NCBI GenBank assembly: GCA_003254925.1
Contig: QANZ01046319.1
Span: 102,715 to 166,714, forward strand
DNA length: 64,000 nt
From: Chamaecrista fasciculata
Taxonomy: Eukaryota; Streptophyta; Magnoliopsida; Fabales; Fabaceae
Direction of reading: 5' to 3'
Of the stretch, positions 48,609-60,454 are shown in pieces. Numbering within the stretch: position 1 is the first letter of the stretch; each line of letters opens with the position of its first letter. Below the pieces are notes generated by a model. That model was not told the origin of the DNA and searched no databases. It was given only the letters and a program-made list of their open reading frames with translations. The position numbers and the translations under genes were made by a program.

Positions 48609-49883
48609 TCATGCGCGTCTGTATTCATCTCCACAATCACCAATCACTTTAAGCAGATCCTTTCCTTTCCTTGTGGCTTCTTTTATACTATTCATGTCAT
48701 CCTCATCAAGAACAAGTGAAAATATGGCATTCGAATCTTGAATGTGTTCCGACAGGCCGAGTCTGACCCCAATCATAGATCCAGCTACTGCAGGCTGCAA
48801 GTTTCACCACCAAAACCAAAATGAAAGAGAAATCTATCTACCTGGGCTCCTTCAGTGTCATGTGAGATGCAAGAATATATATAGGCAAAAGCACTCATTT
48901 CGTGAACAAACTTTACACCTGCTGTCAATTTTGTCCCCAATCTTTCACATTTTGATCAATTTTATCCTTTGCTCTTACTTTAGTCAAATATTATCGACAA
49001 AATCTACGTGGCTAATGATATATAATGTAAAATTGATAGAAAAAGAAACTCAAATCCTAACTCATTCAAAAACAAGATGCTTTCTGTGTTAATTTATTGA
49101 AAGAAGTTAGTTAAAGGATAAAATTGACAAAAATGTGAAACATTAGGGACGAAATTAGTACTTTTGCCTATATATGAATGAATATTGAAGAGAAGATAAA
49201 TAAACTTTACCTGATCTAGTACGTACTTGACAGCAACAGTTGAGATGGAAACCCCATGTTTTGTAGCTACTTGTTTAAGTGTCCGAAGTAGGCCTTGGAA
49301 TAGACTCCATCCTCCCCAAGCATCTACCATCTATGCATGTGATGTGAAGCAAAATAGTGAAACACATAAAAAATTTTATGTCACGAGGACCAAATAGGTA
49401 AATCCCACTCTCCTCATGGTCTCATACATACAGAGTAAAAGCCATAACTTGTCCATACACAACGAAATCAAAGGCAGAAATATTATATTATGTTATATAT
49501 ACTAGAGTTTCTTAAACTACTACTTCTAGTACGGTGAAATTGGGAATTATACCCTTTTGTACTTTTGGAGGGAAGGAGTATTTATAGGAGGACCAGCGAA
49601 AGGAATAGATATGTTGGTATCAAGGAACTTCTCAGACAATAGACCACCCATTACAGTCCCATACCTGCAACGGAAACTGATCTATTCAGGAAGAAAATAT
49701 TGGATATTGTTAATTTAGAAAATATTGGCCATGAGATGTGCTTTGTTTATGTCAATTAATACAATATTCATAGCACCCCATGGACAATTAGAAGAACATA
49801 TTGTTATTTCCTTTTCATACTGGTGAACATTGACTATCTAAGGAAAAGTGTTGCATGTTTGTATCTGTGTTAGTGTTTGAATG

Positions 49884-49933
<50 letters not shown>

Positions 49934-52900
49934 GTTATAAGTTTGACTCCAGTAAGCTTACAAAGCTCGGCCATTTTCTGCTGGGGACGCATGTCAACAA
50001 TTGAATGTTGCACCTGTCAAGTTTCAATTGAGATTAGCTACTGCGTGGAAGACTTTAGTATTGCTTAACACAAATGTTTGAAAAGAAAAACTAGAGCACA
50101 TGGATTTACCTGATTGCTTACAACAGGAATCTCGTTTTCAAGAATTATTTGTAATCTCTCTGTATCAAAATTGGTCAAGGCAACAGTCTTGATTTTACCT
50201 GCTCAAGACCAAGTTAAGATGTTCAGTCAAATCAAGAAATGTGGACTTCCATGTAAATCCGAAACAGTTATTCAGAACCAATACCAACCTTCTTCTTTCA
50301 AATCTGTGAGGTGTTTTAGCGCATCAAGATATCCAGGATTTGAATAATCCCACCTAAGTCAATCACGTAGTGTGAATTTCCATTTTACACAAAAGAATCT
50401 AAAACCCCATATGGATATAAACTAACTTCCAAAGTAGTTCAGCAGTTCAGCTAGATGAACTAGGTCAAATCCCCATTTAAGTAAGACTGAAGCTGAATGA
50501 ACAGTTCACTAGACAGTAACAAGCAAGATGGAAAACATTTCGTATTATTGAAATATTGATTGTTAATCTTTGAGTGAAAAACCAATAAGAAAGTTAACAT
50601 GTTGACAGAATTAGTGCTACTTCACCCTGTTATAGTCAGAAGACCATCGAGCAACCACAAAAGTAAGAGGAAGATTAAAGAGGAAATCTACTATTTGGTC
50701 CTCCTTTTTTATTGAGTCAACGATTTGATCCCTCATTTATTGAAATGGACTACTCAGTCCCTCATTTATCATAATTGTCAACTATTTAATCCCTCATTTA
50801 TCATGATTGTGAACTATTTAGTCCCTCATTTATCATAATAGTCAACAATCAGACGTTAAATACTTACATGACATCTTTAAATGCCACTTTGGCATCCTAA
50901 TCACCTAAATCAATCGAACCGGACCAACAAACACAATTAAATCGGCCTAAAATTGAGTTAGACCCAAATATTTGTATTACACGTAAAGCTTCCATAAAGC
51001 ATTAATTATTGAATTATTCCTAAATCTCAAAGCCTAGGTGGTCCCAAATAGTTAAATATGTGACATTTAAAGTGTTACATGTACACTCAACGGCCAGGTT
51101 ATCAGTGTTGGTAACGGAGATAGGCTACGGGGACTAACGAGTTGACATTTCTAATTTTTGAGGGACCAAATAGTAGCTTTCCTCAAGATTAAAATTACCA
51201 ATGAAACTGAAGCATGTCCAGGGAAGCCACATCCATTCTCCTTCGTGAAACATCAATGCTTTCTCTTACAATGCTACTGGTCATCTTAACTGGCGGAGGC
51301 ACCCACTTGGTGAGACTGCATCACATAACATACCGGGTAAAGATAATAATAACTTTCCTTGAATTTTTTTCAAGTATAATAGCTAGATAAACATGTAAAC
51401 CACTTAAATTTACTTCAAGCAGTAAGAAAACTTATTTGAGTCGCCTGAACAACTCACCCTCTAACCTTTTCCAAGAATTCTGGTGGGCGCTCTCGACGAA
51501 CTCGATTGATGAAAATGCCATATAAATCTTCAGCAGGTCCATCTGAAACGTTCAAAAAACCCAACTATAAGGCAACACAATTGTCATATACTTTAGGCAA
51601 ACTTACCAGAAGCAGGTTATATAAAAAAGACACATTAAGAACATCCAAGAATCGCATGAACTGCCCATTAATTACTTAAGAAGCATCTATAGAAAGGTCA
51701 ATCTTCTCTTTTTGGGGATCACATAGATGCAAAGAAAGGTTAGTATAAGAAGTTACATCATATTCATAAGAGTTTCATACATATATCAGCCAAATCAAAA
51801 GTGGTGAGCCCAGCATCAGCATATTTAAGCATAGCTTCAACAGCATTATCTCTATCAATTCTGCCCCACCCACCACTAGTTTGCCACATTCCATTCACAA
51901 CCCGGCATATTTCCAATGAATCATTCCTATACTTGACGACAATTCGCCGGTTATCCTCTGTCAGCACACATTTAAATTGTCTCAGATTCTTATATTTTGG
52001 TACCCTCTTATTCTTTGATCCATGATTAAAAGTGAATTTGCTCAAAGGATGGCGCAATAACGCAGTCATTTCCAAAAGATGAACTGCCTATATAATAACT
52101 AAAGTCTAAAGCAGTTTCGTTTGTTCTAAGAACCAAGTATGTAGAAACAAAGAGACATGGACTACACATACAGTGTTTGTGGCCTATCCTAATTGTGATT
52201 GACCTCTCTAACTCTCAACCATATATTTCTCATTTCAGAATAAACAAATAAATAGTTATACCCGAAAGAAAAGGAAGCGTTTGGTTTTTCTCGTAATTAA
52301 CTTACACACACAGGGGCATAATAGAGACATGGTAAAGTCAGTAGTTCTCTGACACGTGGACTTGACTACACAATACAGGCCAAAGTCCTGTTTTGGTCAC
52401 TCATGTTTGTTCAAAATTCTATTTTGGCCACTTAAGTTGTTTTCGTTGGGCTTTGGTCTCTCAAGTTTTTTTCGTCAATAAGGAAGAAAACTAACTTTGA
52501 TCTCCCAAATGTTTTACTCTTTTGCATTAAGATCCTAAAAAGAACAAAATTGTTGGGAGATGAAAGATAGTTTTTTGAACAGAAAAAATGAATGGAAAAG
52601 AGTCAAAGAGTAATAGTAGAACTTTTTGGAAATTTGAGAGACCAAAACGGAACTTACAATAAACACGAGGGACCAAAACGAAACCAACAAACTTGAGGGA
52701 CCAAAACGGAAATTTGAACAAACATGAAGGACCAAAACAGAACGAAAAAAACTTGAGGGACCAAAATGAAACTTTGAACAAACATGAAAGACTAAAATAA
52801 AATTTTGGCCACTATTCAGTATACATACAGTGATCGGCCATGTCGAAGGTGGTTAAGCCGGCGTCGGCGTGACGGAGCATGGCGTCGACGGCGGCGTCGC

Positions 52901-53135
52901 GGTCGATTCGGCCCCATCCACCGCCGGTCTGCCACATGCCGTTCAGAACTCGGCAAATATCAACGGAATCGTTCTTATTACTCAATGTGACTGTGCGATT
53001 CTCACTCGTAACTGCAGAAGAGCACCGAATCGAGCTCACGCAGATCCCACGCGCCGCCGTAGTTTTATTGGTTTTCGTTCTGGTGGAATTGAAGCGCGTG
53101 AGGAAGAGGTGGTGGTGGTTCACTGTCGCTGCCAT
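48609..53135 (-). CDS. Aldo/keto reductase (NADP-linked oxidoreductase), two alternative first exons
   Basis: NAD(P)H-dependent reduction of a carbonyl, or the reverse; a TIM-barrel enzyme. Minus-strand exons: 52829-53135, 51458-51542, 51199-51315, 50289-50353, 50110-50198, 49934-50013, 49553-49664, 49211-49330 and 48609-48794. These total 1161 nt (386 residues). Landmarks: CRVLNGMWQTGGGWGRIDRD, the AKR signature DMADHYG with the catalytic Asp and Tyr, QFHWWDYSNPGYLDALK, TVALTNFDTERL, and a C-terminal SMIGVRLGL. The N-terminus is rich in Ser, Thr and Arg with few acids (MAATVNHHHLFLTRFNSTRT), which fits a chloroplast transit peptide. A second, in-phase first exon lies at 51781-52069. Three MITE-like repeats sit in its introns. 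The substrate is unknown. Confidence 0.92.
48884..49168. mobile_element. MITE in the last aldo/keto reductase intron
   Basis: Inverted ends GGCAAAAGCACTCATTTCGT and ACGAAATTAGTACTTTTGCC, the same family as 38084-38367. It is flanked by (TA)n, so the duplication cannot be read exactly. It sits between exons 49211-49330 and 48609-48794. Confidence 0.65.
49887..49932. repeat. (GA)n microsatellite abutting a splice donor
   Basis: Forty-six bases of GA repeats. On the minus strand this is (CT)n starting directly at the GT of the donor of exon 49934-50013, giving AC|GTCTCTCTCT. Confidence 0.9.
50680..51184. mobile_element. Mutator-type MITE, 505 bp, 9-bp TSD
   Basis: Ends GAGGAAATCTACTATTTGGTCC and GGACCAAATAGTAGCTTTCCTC (inverted). 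Perfect 9-bp duplication AAGATTAAA (50671-50679 and 51185-51193). The right-hand duplication overlaps position 51193, the last base of the six-base donor motif of exon 51199-51315. Confidence 0.8.
51781..52069 (-). CDS. Alternative first exon of the aldo/keto reductase gene
   Basis: Starts at ATG 52069 and encodes MTALLRHPLSKFTFNHG, then LEICRVVNGMWQTSGGWGRI, ending in DLADI plus one base before a GTATGA donor. It is a paralogue of the exon at 52829-53135: same core, same phase, different leader, and Ile for His before the catalytic Tyr. Spliced to the shared exon at 51542 it would give 380 residues. Its leader is more basic and less Ser/Thr-rich than the other. It may be an alternative promoter-plus-exon, or the first exon of a collapsed tandem duplicate. 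Confidence 0.8.
52378..52810. repeat. Foldback MITE between the two AKR first exons
   Basis: The left half carries GGCCAAAGTCCTGTTTTGGTC and repeated ttggtctctcaagttt strings; the right half carries their inverse, ending AAAATTTTGGCC. No clean target duplication. It separates the two alternative first exons and ends 18 bp from the donor of the distal one. Confidence 0.6.
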
Positions 53136-53289
53136 TTTTTGAGAAATTTGGGGGAAAAGAGCGCCGAATGAAGAAGAAGATAAGATATATTATCTTTGTT
53201 GTTTATAGGCGCAATGACGATAATGCCACTGCTCCGTTAGCATAAAAAGGTCACCGTCCAAAATTTAACAGAAATAACATCATCAAATA

Positions 53290-54448
53290 AGGTCTTCAGC
53301 AGGTCGTCAACAAATAAGGTCAAATTGGGCTTCAAAAATAGGTTACTCATTTCATAATCTAATGAGCGAAGTTGGTCATATATCTCTTGTTTTAAGTCTG
53401 ATTGCAAAGAGTTCAAAGTTACAAGTTATTCTTGACGAGTCCTTTTTAGTCCAGTTGAGATCATTAATGAATGAAGTCAAATCAGATCGGAAAGTATTTT
53501 TCTATAATTTTTCACTTTTTTTCTTCAATAACCATTTTCAGGTCAGATTTGACCTCATTTGCTAACAGTTCCAACTGCGTAGAAAAATGACTCGTCATGA
53601 GTAATATATAGCTCCGAACTTGTTGCAAACAGACTTGAAATGAGCGAGATATGGCCAACTTTTCCTATTTGACTATGAAATGAGCGGCTCATTTTCAGAG
53701 TCCAATTTGACTTTGTTTGATGACTACCCCAACTGGACAAAGAAATGAATCGTCAAAAACAATATGTGTCTCGAGATTGTCACATTTGAACTTAAAACGA
53801 GAGAGATATAACCATATTCAATCTTTGAGATTAAAGAGTGGAACTTCTGAGAAACTTAAAGAACCAAAATTACAACAAAAATAAACGAAAGGTTGGGTTC
53901 AAAGTTGTCAAGATCTCGATTTAAATCTAATATCTTACGATTTTACGATCTTATCTAGACAAATCGATCTCGATCTTATGTAGGATCTAAATTTTTTAGG
54001 ATCTCATCGATCCTACGATTTTATATATTAGATCTTACAATTTTACACCTCATCGATCTCACGATCTTATTATCAATCCTACAATCTAAGATCTTACGAA
54101 TTTACGATCTTATCTAGACAACTCTTAAATAAATTTATATTTATAAATAATTTTTATGCTATTAATTACATTACTTATTCGTATATATAATGAAAAATGA
54201 AAAAACAAAATAAATATATTTCAATGCATTCAAATTAATTAAATGATATACATATTATGTATGAATATTAGTTATTTGTTTTTATGAATAAACTTGATGT
54301 GTAGATATTTAAAATATATTATGTTACTTTATATATATATATATAGTTTTTTAAAGTTTGTAAGACCTTATAATCTATGATCTGATATTACAATTCGATC
54401 TATTTTATACCTCTTACAATCTTAAGTAAGATCTCAATCTGGACAATC
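53290..54448. repeat. Dispersed repeats upstream of the AKR gene
   Basis: 53290-53830 belongs to the family split by the copia element (4140-4313 plus 7551-7990), with internal sub-repeats of the form 'tttgacctcatttgctaacagttcc'. 53910-54430 is rich in 'cgatcttacgattttat' strings, resembling an intronic stretch of the Pol epsilon locus at about 33860-34280. No genes seen. Confidence 0.45.
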
Positions 54449-54451
54449 TTA

Positions 54452-55348
54452 GGCCCAGTTCGTTTGCGCTCTGATTATAATCGTAATAAGCATGTTTGTT
54501 TGCGTTTTTTTCTGATCAAATTATAATCTTGATTTTTTTATAATCAAACACACCCAATTACACTTATACCCCTATATATATACCTATAATTACCTATATT
54601 CTAATACATTCAATCACACATCACAAGGCTAAAATAGTAATTTACCTGAAATGGTCGACCGATTCTGTTAACGGTGGATCGAATATCAACTTGAGAATGA
54701 TATCAGGCCCGACATTCGGTCCACCGATGCAAAAAATGGTCAACCGAATTTCAACCTGAGAATGCTATCAGGCCCGACGTTCGGTCCACCGATGCAAAAA
54801 ATGGTCGACCGAATACCTGAAATTAGCCACATTGAAATTTTTTTTCAGGTCCGGAGTGCTTTTTTACATTCTCTCTCATCTTGTGCCAAACGGTGGACCA
54901 TTTTTTTGATAGTCCACCGAATGTCGGGGTCTGATTACTACACTTTAGTCCTTTTGATCCACCATTTCCGAGGCAAAAATAGAATGGTTGACCAAACCAA
55001 ATAAGCACCTCACAAGTTGCCTATGATTATAATCATATTTTCACGATTCTCAAGGCAAACAGTAACAAAATTTGATTTTTTTAAAAGCAGCAATCACATC
55101 CAAACACACTTTGATTATAATCAAATCACATTTTATTTTTTCTTACTTTTTCCAACTTTTTTTTCCATTTCTACTCCTATACAATTTATCAATTTCCTTA
55201 CCCTTCTATCTACCAACCACAATCATTACATACCCATTTCAATAATTTCACACCAAATAATCAACTTTCATCCAAACAACGATACAAAAATAATCAACTT
55301 TGATTATAATCAGAACAAATTTTATTATAAGCGCAAACGAACGGAGCC
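54452..55348. mobile_element. Tourist/PIF-Harbinger-like element, 897 bp, TSD TTA
   Basis: Ends GGCCCAGTTCGTTTGCGCT and the inverse of GGCTCCGTTCGTTTGCGCTT. A TTA duplication flanks it (54449-54451 and 55349-55351), the hallmark target of PIF/Harbinger. It carries an internal, less AT-rich segment with two 65-bp tandem units (54681-54745 and 54746-54810) that does not resemble the rest of the element. Confidence 0.75.
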
Positions 55349-55351
55349 TTA

Positions 55352-56352
55352 ATTGGGTTGCAACCTATAGCAAAGATAAGAGACAAAAATCACATGGTCT
55401 AATTGAATTCATTTTAAATCACACTATTACACGAGCTAGGCCTAGCCCAAATAATGTACATCTACAGTACCATGTGTTTGAGAGTTGAGACTCATTAGCT
55501 TCAATTCACAAGTAAACAAAAAAAAATGTTTTGGGCCAACATTTCAATGGACCAATCATTTCACCCAAAAAAGGAAAATCAACTAAAAAACTATTTACAA
55601 TTCACCTAGACAACCGACTCAAAACAAGAAAATCAACTATTCGACATTTTGCAAATTGAGGCTTTTTCTTCCGATGGTCACTATATCAGTCTCAGATATG
55701 AATTAAAAATGCGAACTCTCGCGCTTAAGTGATGAGGTGAGTTTTTTTTTTTAATGTTATGGTTTTTTTTTTCTGTTTATCCGTGTAACGATTTAAGTGA
55801 AGACTAATCACATTCAGATAACAGAGACGAAATAGTTTTACCCTCCTAACAATATCGACTCTAAAGATCGAACCTATGGCATCTCACCTAAGGTGTAGCT
55901 CGCTAACCACTACACCAAATATTTGTTAATAGTGATGACGTGAGTTTTTATTACATCAAATATTTTCTATGAAAAGTACATGCAGGATTATATTTTATTT
56001 TTGCAAGAATTAAGTGATTTCATTGACCAACAATTAAAGATTAATTGTGATCACTAAAATGAATTTTACTTCTATCAATAACTTTTTTTACATATATACA
56101 AACCCGACTCAAATCTCCAAATATCTTTTTTTAAGAAACTCAATTATCTATCAATTATATTAAAATTTTAAAATTTGTTGATTGTATAGGATATTATAAT
56201 AAATTAATAAAATAAAAAAATTAAAGCTTTCAATTATATTTTCGTTTCTCTTTTTTTTTTCACGATAAAAAACTTCATTTATACATACAAATATATGATT
56301 ATATATGCTCTTTAGTCAATAGAAGTTGAAAAGTTTTTATTGAAATTCATTA
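55352..56352. other. Intergenic, nothing recognised
   Basis: A string near 55850-55910 (gatcgaacctatggcatctcacctaagg...ctaaccactacacc) resembles degenerate repeat junk. No gene supported. Confidence 0.4.
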
Positions 56353-56361
56353 ATATATAAC

Positions 56362-56597
56362 GGGTAAATTACGCTTCGGTACCATGTTCTTTCAAAAGTG
56401 ATATTTTGGTATCCTATTCTTCGCACTATTAACATTTTAGTACCATGTTCTTCAAAAGTGACATTTTAATACTCTGTTATTTGCACCGTTAACACTTTGA
56501 TACCCTAAAAAGATAAAACATGGTAACAAATAGTGAAAGAACATGGTACCCAAGTGAAATCGGTCCACAAAACAGGATACCAAAGTGTAATTTACCC
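56362..56597. mobile_element. Mutator-type MITE, 236 bp
   Basis: Ends GGGTAAATTACGCTTCGGTACC / GATACCAAAGTGTAATTTACCC. The flanking 9-mers are atatataac and atatataat (8 of 9 match). Same family as 47955-48286. Confidence 0.7.
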
Positions 56598-56827
56598 ATA
56601 TATAATTGATAGATTTTCATTAAAATACATTAAAGTATAATTAATAGCATTCATATTTTACTTAAGTTGGAAAGTTAATTGAAAGGTATTGATTTTAATT
56701 AATAGCATTCTCTTGTATGGTCCAACATCAATATTAGAGGCATTTTTTTTATCAAATATATTGGAGACATTATATATAGGTGTGTGTTGTATTTTGGAAG
56801 GAATATGTAATTAATTTTTTTAAAAAA

Positions 56828-57668
56828 AAGTAATTGAGAAAAACGTTTGAAACCGAAACTGCTTTGAAAAGGTGAAAATACGAGAAAGGCACTAGTGAAT
56901 TCAAAGAGATTAGCAAGAATTACATGTCTCTATGAAAATCGCCAGTCAAATTAGCTTTTGTAACAAAAAATTGTTTAGGAACTTGAACCTGAAAATACGA
57001 CGATGGTGCTTAATCATGTTTATTTTCTCTCATTTGATATTTTAAACATTCAACTATTCAAGTTCTGTGTGAACTGGAAAAATGAGGATCGTGCTTTAAT
57101 TTCTGAATTTAAAAGGTAATATATAGGTGTGTGCTGCACAAGGCAATATAACTTATCAATAAATGGACAGCATGAAATATTTTTAAAGAGAGCAAGATTC
57201 ATACCCATATAATTTTATTTAGTATTTGAATTCTTGAAAGAAGATATAACGTATCTCTTGCTAATAAATAATTTCACTTCACGAGTTTCACCTTCCATAC
57301 AGTTTCAATCATAATTGAAAATACAACTTTAATTTATTGCCAAAAAAAATACAACTTTAATTGGTAAGTTTCTCTTCACCATTCACGTTGAATTCAAAAG
57401 CACAATCTTCGTTTTTCCAATTCACACATAAATGTTTAAGATATCAAATGAGAGAAAATAAACGTGATAAAGCACCATCCTCGTTTTCTCAGGCTCAAGT
57501 TCCAAAATAAATTTTTGTTACAAAAGCTAATTTGACTGGCGTTTTTCATAGAGTCATGTAATTCTTACCAATCTCTTTGAATTCACAATACTCACTAGTG
57601 TCTTCCTCGTTTTTTCACCTTTTCAAAGCAGTTTCAGTTTCAAACGTTTTTCATCAATTACTTTTTTT
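56828..57668. repeat. Long inverted repeat, ~280-bp arms, ~270-bp spacer
   Basis: The left arm 56828 to about 57112 runs from aagtaattgagaaaaacgtttgaaa to gtgctttaatttctgaattt. The right arm, about 57389-57668, is its reverse complement with scattered mismatches and small indels (for example agctaatttgactggcgtttttcatag versus ctatgaaaatcgccagtcaaattagc). No transposase. The outer ends are A/T-rich without a clear duplication. Confidence 0.8.
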
Positions 57669-58242
57669 AAATTCAAAAGCACCATCCTCGTTTTCTATCC
57701 TTGTAGAGATCTCATGAGAAAGATGTATATAATACCCACATTATCATCAACTCAGCAAAACTAACACTCTTAACTATAGACACCATGGCTTAGGGGATTT
57801 TTTTTTGTATCTTTTTTTATTTAATTTATTTCATTAGCATCTAGTGATCTTCCCTTTCTCTTCCAATTCCCTTAGTTCAGTGTGAGATTAGAAAATTCAA
57901 AAAAAAAAAAAAATTGATTCCTTGTACAAACCGCTATAAAATGTTACATTAATAAATTACTCTGGTTGGTTAGTATTATGGTAGAAATAGAGGTGCAACC
58001 ATATGTTCTATTATGTGAATGTTACATTTTGATAGAAGAAAAAGATTGTCATCCAACAACAGCAAGATGTCTATTACGCGTAAGATTGTCATTCAAAATT
58101 CAATTGCCGGAGATCTATTATCAATCCAAAGTTTGCAAAGGCACAGGACGCACGATGGAAAAGAAAAACATTTGGCGAGAAAGAACGAGACGAAACATTA
58201 TATTTCTCATAAATCATGTTCTACAACAAAATATATGATTCT

Positions 58243-60454
58243 TCAATCACCAGAGCTAGGTTCTTCTGAGGAACAATCCGAGCTTGATTGTGATTGTTGA
58301 TTTGTATGCCTGATAATCCTCCGTTCCATCTACAACAAGAATATTTTCAATATAAGGATTAGGATACAAGATGAGATTTATATTTCAAAATACAAAAAGG
58401 GCTCTCTCCAGTTATACCCTTCATTATTAATGTTCCTTTTCATTCTTAGAACAAATCAAACTTCATTATGTCTTGTGATTTGTTACCTGGAAAGATCTAC
58501 TTTTACATCTTTAAGGCTCCTATTGTGATAGATGTGACCTTGAAGGCTCATATGTAAAGTATAATTGTAAAAAATGACATTTATACAATGTCTCTTTAAG
58601 TTACGGGGTTGATTAGTACTTTTTTGCAATTCCTTTTCATTTATCTCTTTTGTAAAAAGTTACTATCAAATGAAACTCTATGATGTGCAAAAGGTCTCTA
58701 AACTTCATCTCTTCCAAGAAGGGAATAAAAAGAAAGGTTACTTGGTGATGAGTTTTTTTTCTTCGCTTTGAAATTATTTCGTCGTTCCAAAACATGTCAA
58801 GAATCATCAGACAACGGAACTAAAGGACAATACCCGAACATAGGCTTCCAGCTTGTTCTTGGTCTCAGCAAACTCACATTTTAACCAATCAAGAGCTTGA
58901 GAAAACCTGAAAGTATGGGAGATAAATGCTTAATGTCATGAATATATAAAATTCCAAATGATAGACAAAATGTTAGAATCAAGAAAATTCTAAACAAGTA
59001 TGGTAGCATAATAAATTCAAGTTATTAATGAAGGCCATCATTCATTGGATCAAGCTATTGTACAATTTATTATAATTTAAGGACAAAGAATGTTGAAAAT
59101 ATCAAACAATTTCATATTTCATCATATTAAAGCTCTGCAGACTAGTCTACAAGAATCAGTATCATTTTTGTTGATATCAAGGATATAATCATTGAAAACA
59201 TCGATGTGTATTATAGATTGCTTTACAGAAATATCAAACATTTGATAACCGTGAAAAAGCGTTTACTTTATTTCTTTCTTCTCATCACAGGCTTGAATGA
59301 GCTCTGGGCACGCAATCCGCACATGCTCCGCACCAATGCTGTAATATAAACCACAAATGTAAGATGTAACTTCAAATACCTAATGATAAGACATAAAACC
59401 AAGTTTTCTCTTTGTTATAAGAAAAATAAAAAAAGGCATCCCAAGCGTAGTGTCTAGATATACCGAGCATAATCATAATAGACAGACATTGCTTGCATAC
59501 TACCTTGCGCTCTTTTCTTCAATTTCATGGGCTAGGGTAGCCAATTTACTGTAGTCAAAGTTTGATGCATCCCTGTAGATATAGAAATACTAGTTAGAAA
59601 ATTTATTCCATAATCAGCTTGATAATAAAAAACCCATGAAATAAGCATTATCATTACTCATGACGGGAAAGATCTGAAAGAATAACGTCTATATCTCCAA
59701 AGTATGCTTCAATGAGGTTCACAACACAATCTGGTTCCACGGTTCTACTTAGAGAATGAATTTTATTAAACTGATCATTCACAATCCCCTGCGAGTAATT
59801 GAAAGAAAAAAAGCGTTACCAAACATGTGAACATTCTTTTGCCACTATCATTCGAGAAAAGAAAGCTGCTACACCATAAAAAAATTATATCCAGGTACAA
59901 CATGAAGGCAAAAGAAAAACATCAGTTCTCCAAAGGTAAAAATTTACTAAAATGGTCTGAAGGTAAAGAGTATAGGAATGTAATTTGAATCATATGATAA
60001 TAAAACAAGCATTCGGTCATTCAATCTACTTGGAGCTCCTTTCCTCACAGATTAGGTAAAACATTAATGATAGTTTTGAAGAGAGAGGGTGGAAACCCAA
60101 AGGAGACCACTGGAAAAAGAAATTAACATAGAAAAAAATTAAAACCTATTAACAAAGAATCATAGCATCAGTCAATACTAACACCACTCAATAAGGAATT
60201 TCCTATCTCATCAAACATTGAATGCAAATAGCCCTGGCACAGCAATTTGAGAATTGGCGAACAAAGAAAAGATTAGGCAAAGAAAAAACCATAACAATGT
60301 TGAAGAGGGAGGGTGAAAAACCATAGAGAGAAACCTTGGGCGAAACAGTTCAGCAAAGATCAAAATTAAAACCACTCATCAAGGAATTTTCTACCTCGTC
60401 AAACAATGAATTCAAATAGCTCTGGTGCAATCCTTTGAGAATTGGCAAAGTCAT
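58243..60454 (-). CDS. Histidine-containing phosphotransfer (HPt)-like protein, divergent
   Basis: Plant HPt proteins relay phosphate from hybrid histidine kinases to response regulators in cytokinin-type signalling. Minus-strand exons: 60395-60454, 59658-59788, 59504-59572, 59267-59338, 58834-58906 and 58243-58329; 492 nt, 163 residues, complete. Landmarks: MTLPILKGLHQSYLNSLFDE, then GIVNDQFNKI, EPDCVVNLIEAYFGDID, the motif AHEIEEKSASIGAEHV, and FSQALDWLKCEFAETKNKLEAY. The canonical phospho-site is H-Q-x-K-G-S-S. Here the His is kept, but the Lys and Gly two to four positions on are Glu and Glu. Phosphate transfer may be weakened or lost, so it could act as a negative regulator; that is inference. 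A decayed copy of exon 1 follows at 60207-60266. Confidence 0.9.
60207..60266 (-). pseudogene. Decayed duplicate of HPt exon 1
   Basis: It aligns with exon 1 (60395-60454) over its full 60 bases. The ATG position reads CTT on the minus strand, and the donor GT has become AT (GATGAG|ATAGG). It can neither start nor splice. The duplication extends into flanking sequence (gttgaagaggg-type strings at 60076 and 60299), so it was a ~190-220-bp tandem event. Confidence 0.7.

Noticed and set aside
57966..58300. Two overlapping + strand open frames of 90 and 93 codons
   Set aside because: They overlap the last HPt exon on the other strand and show no family features.
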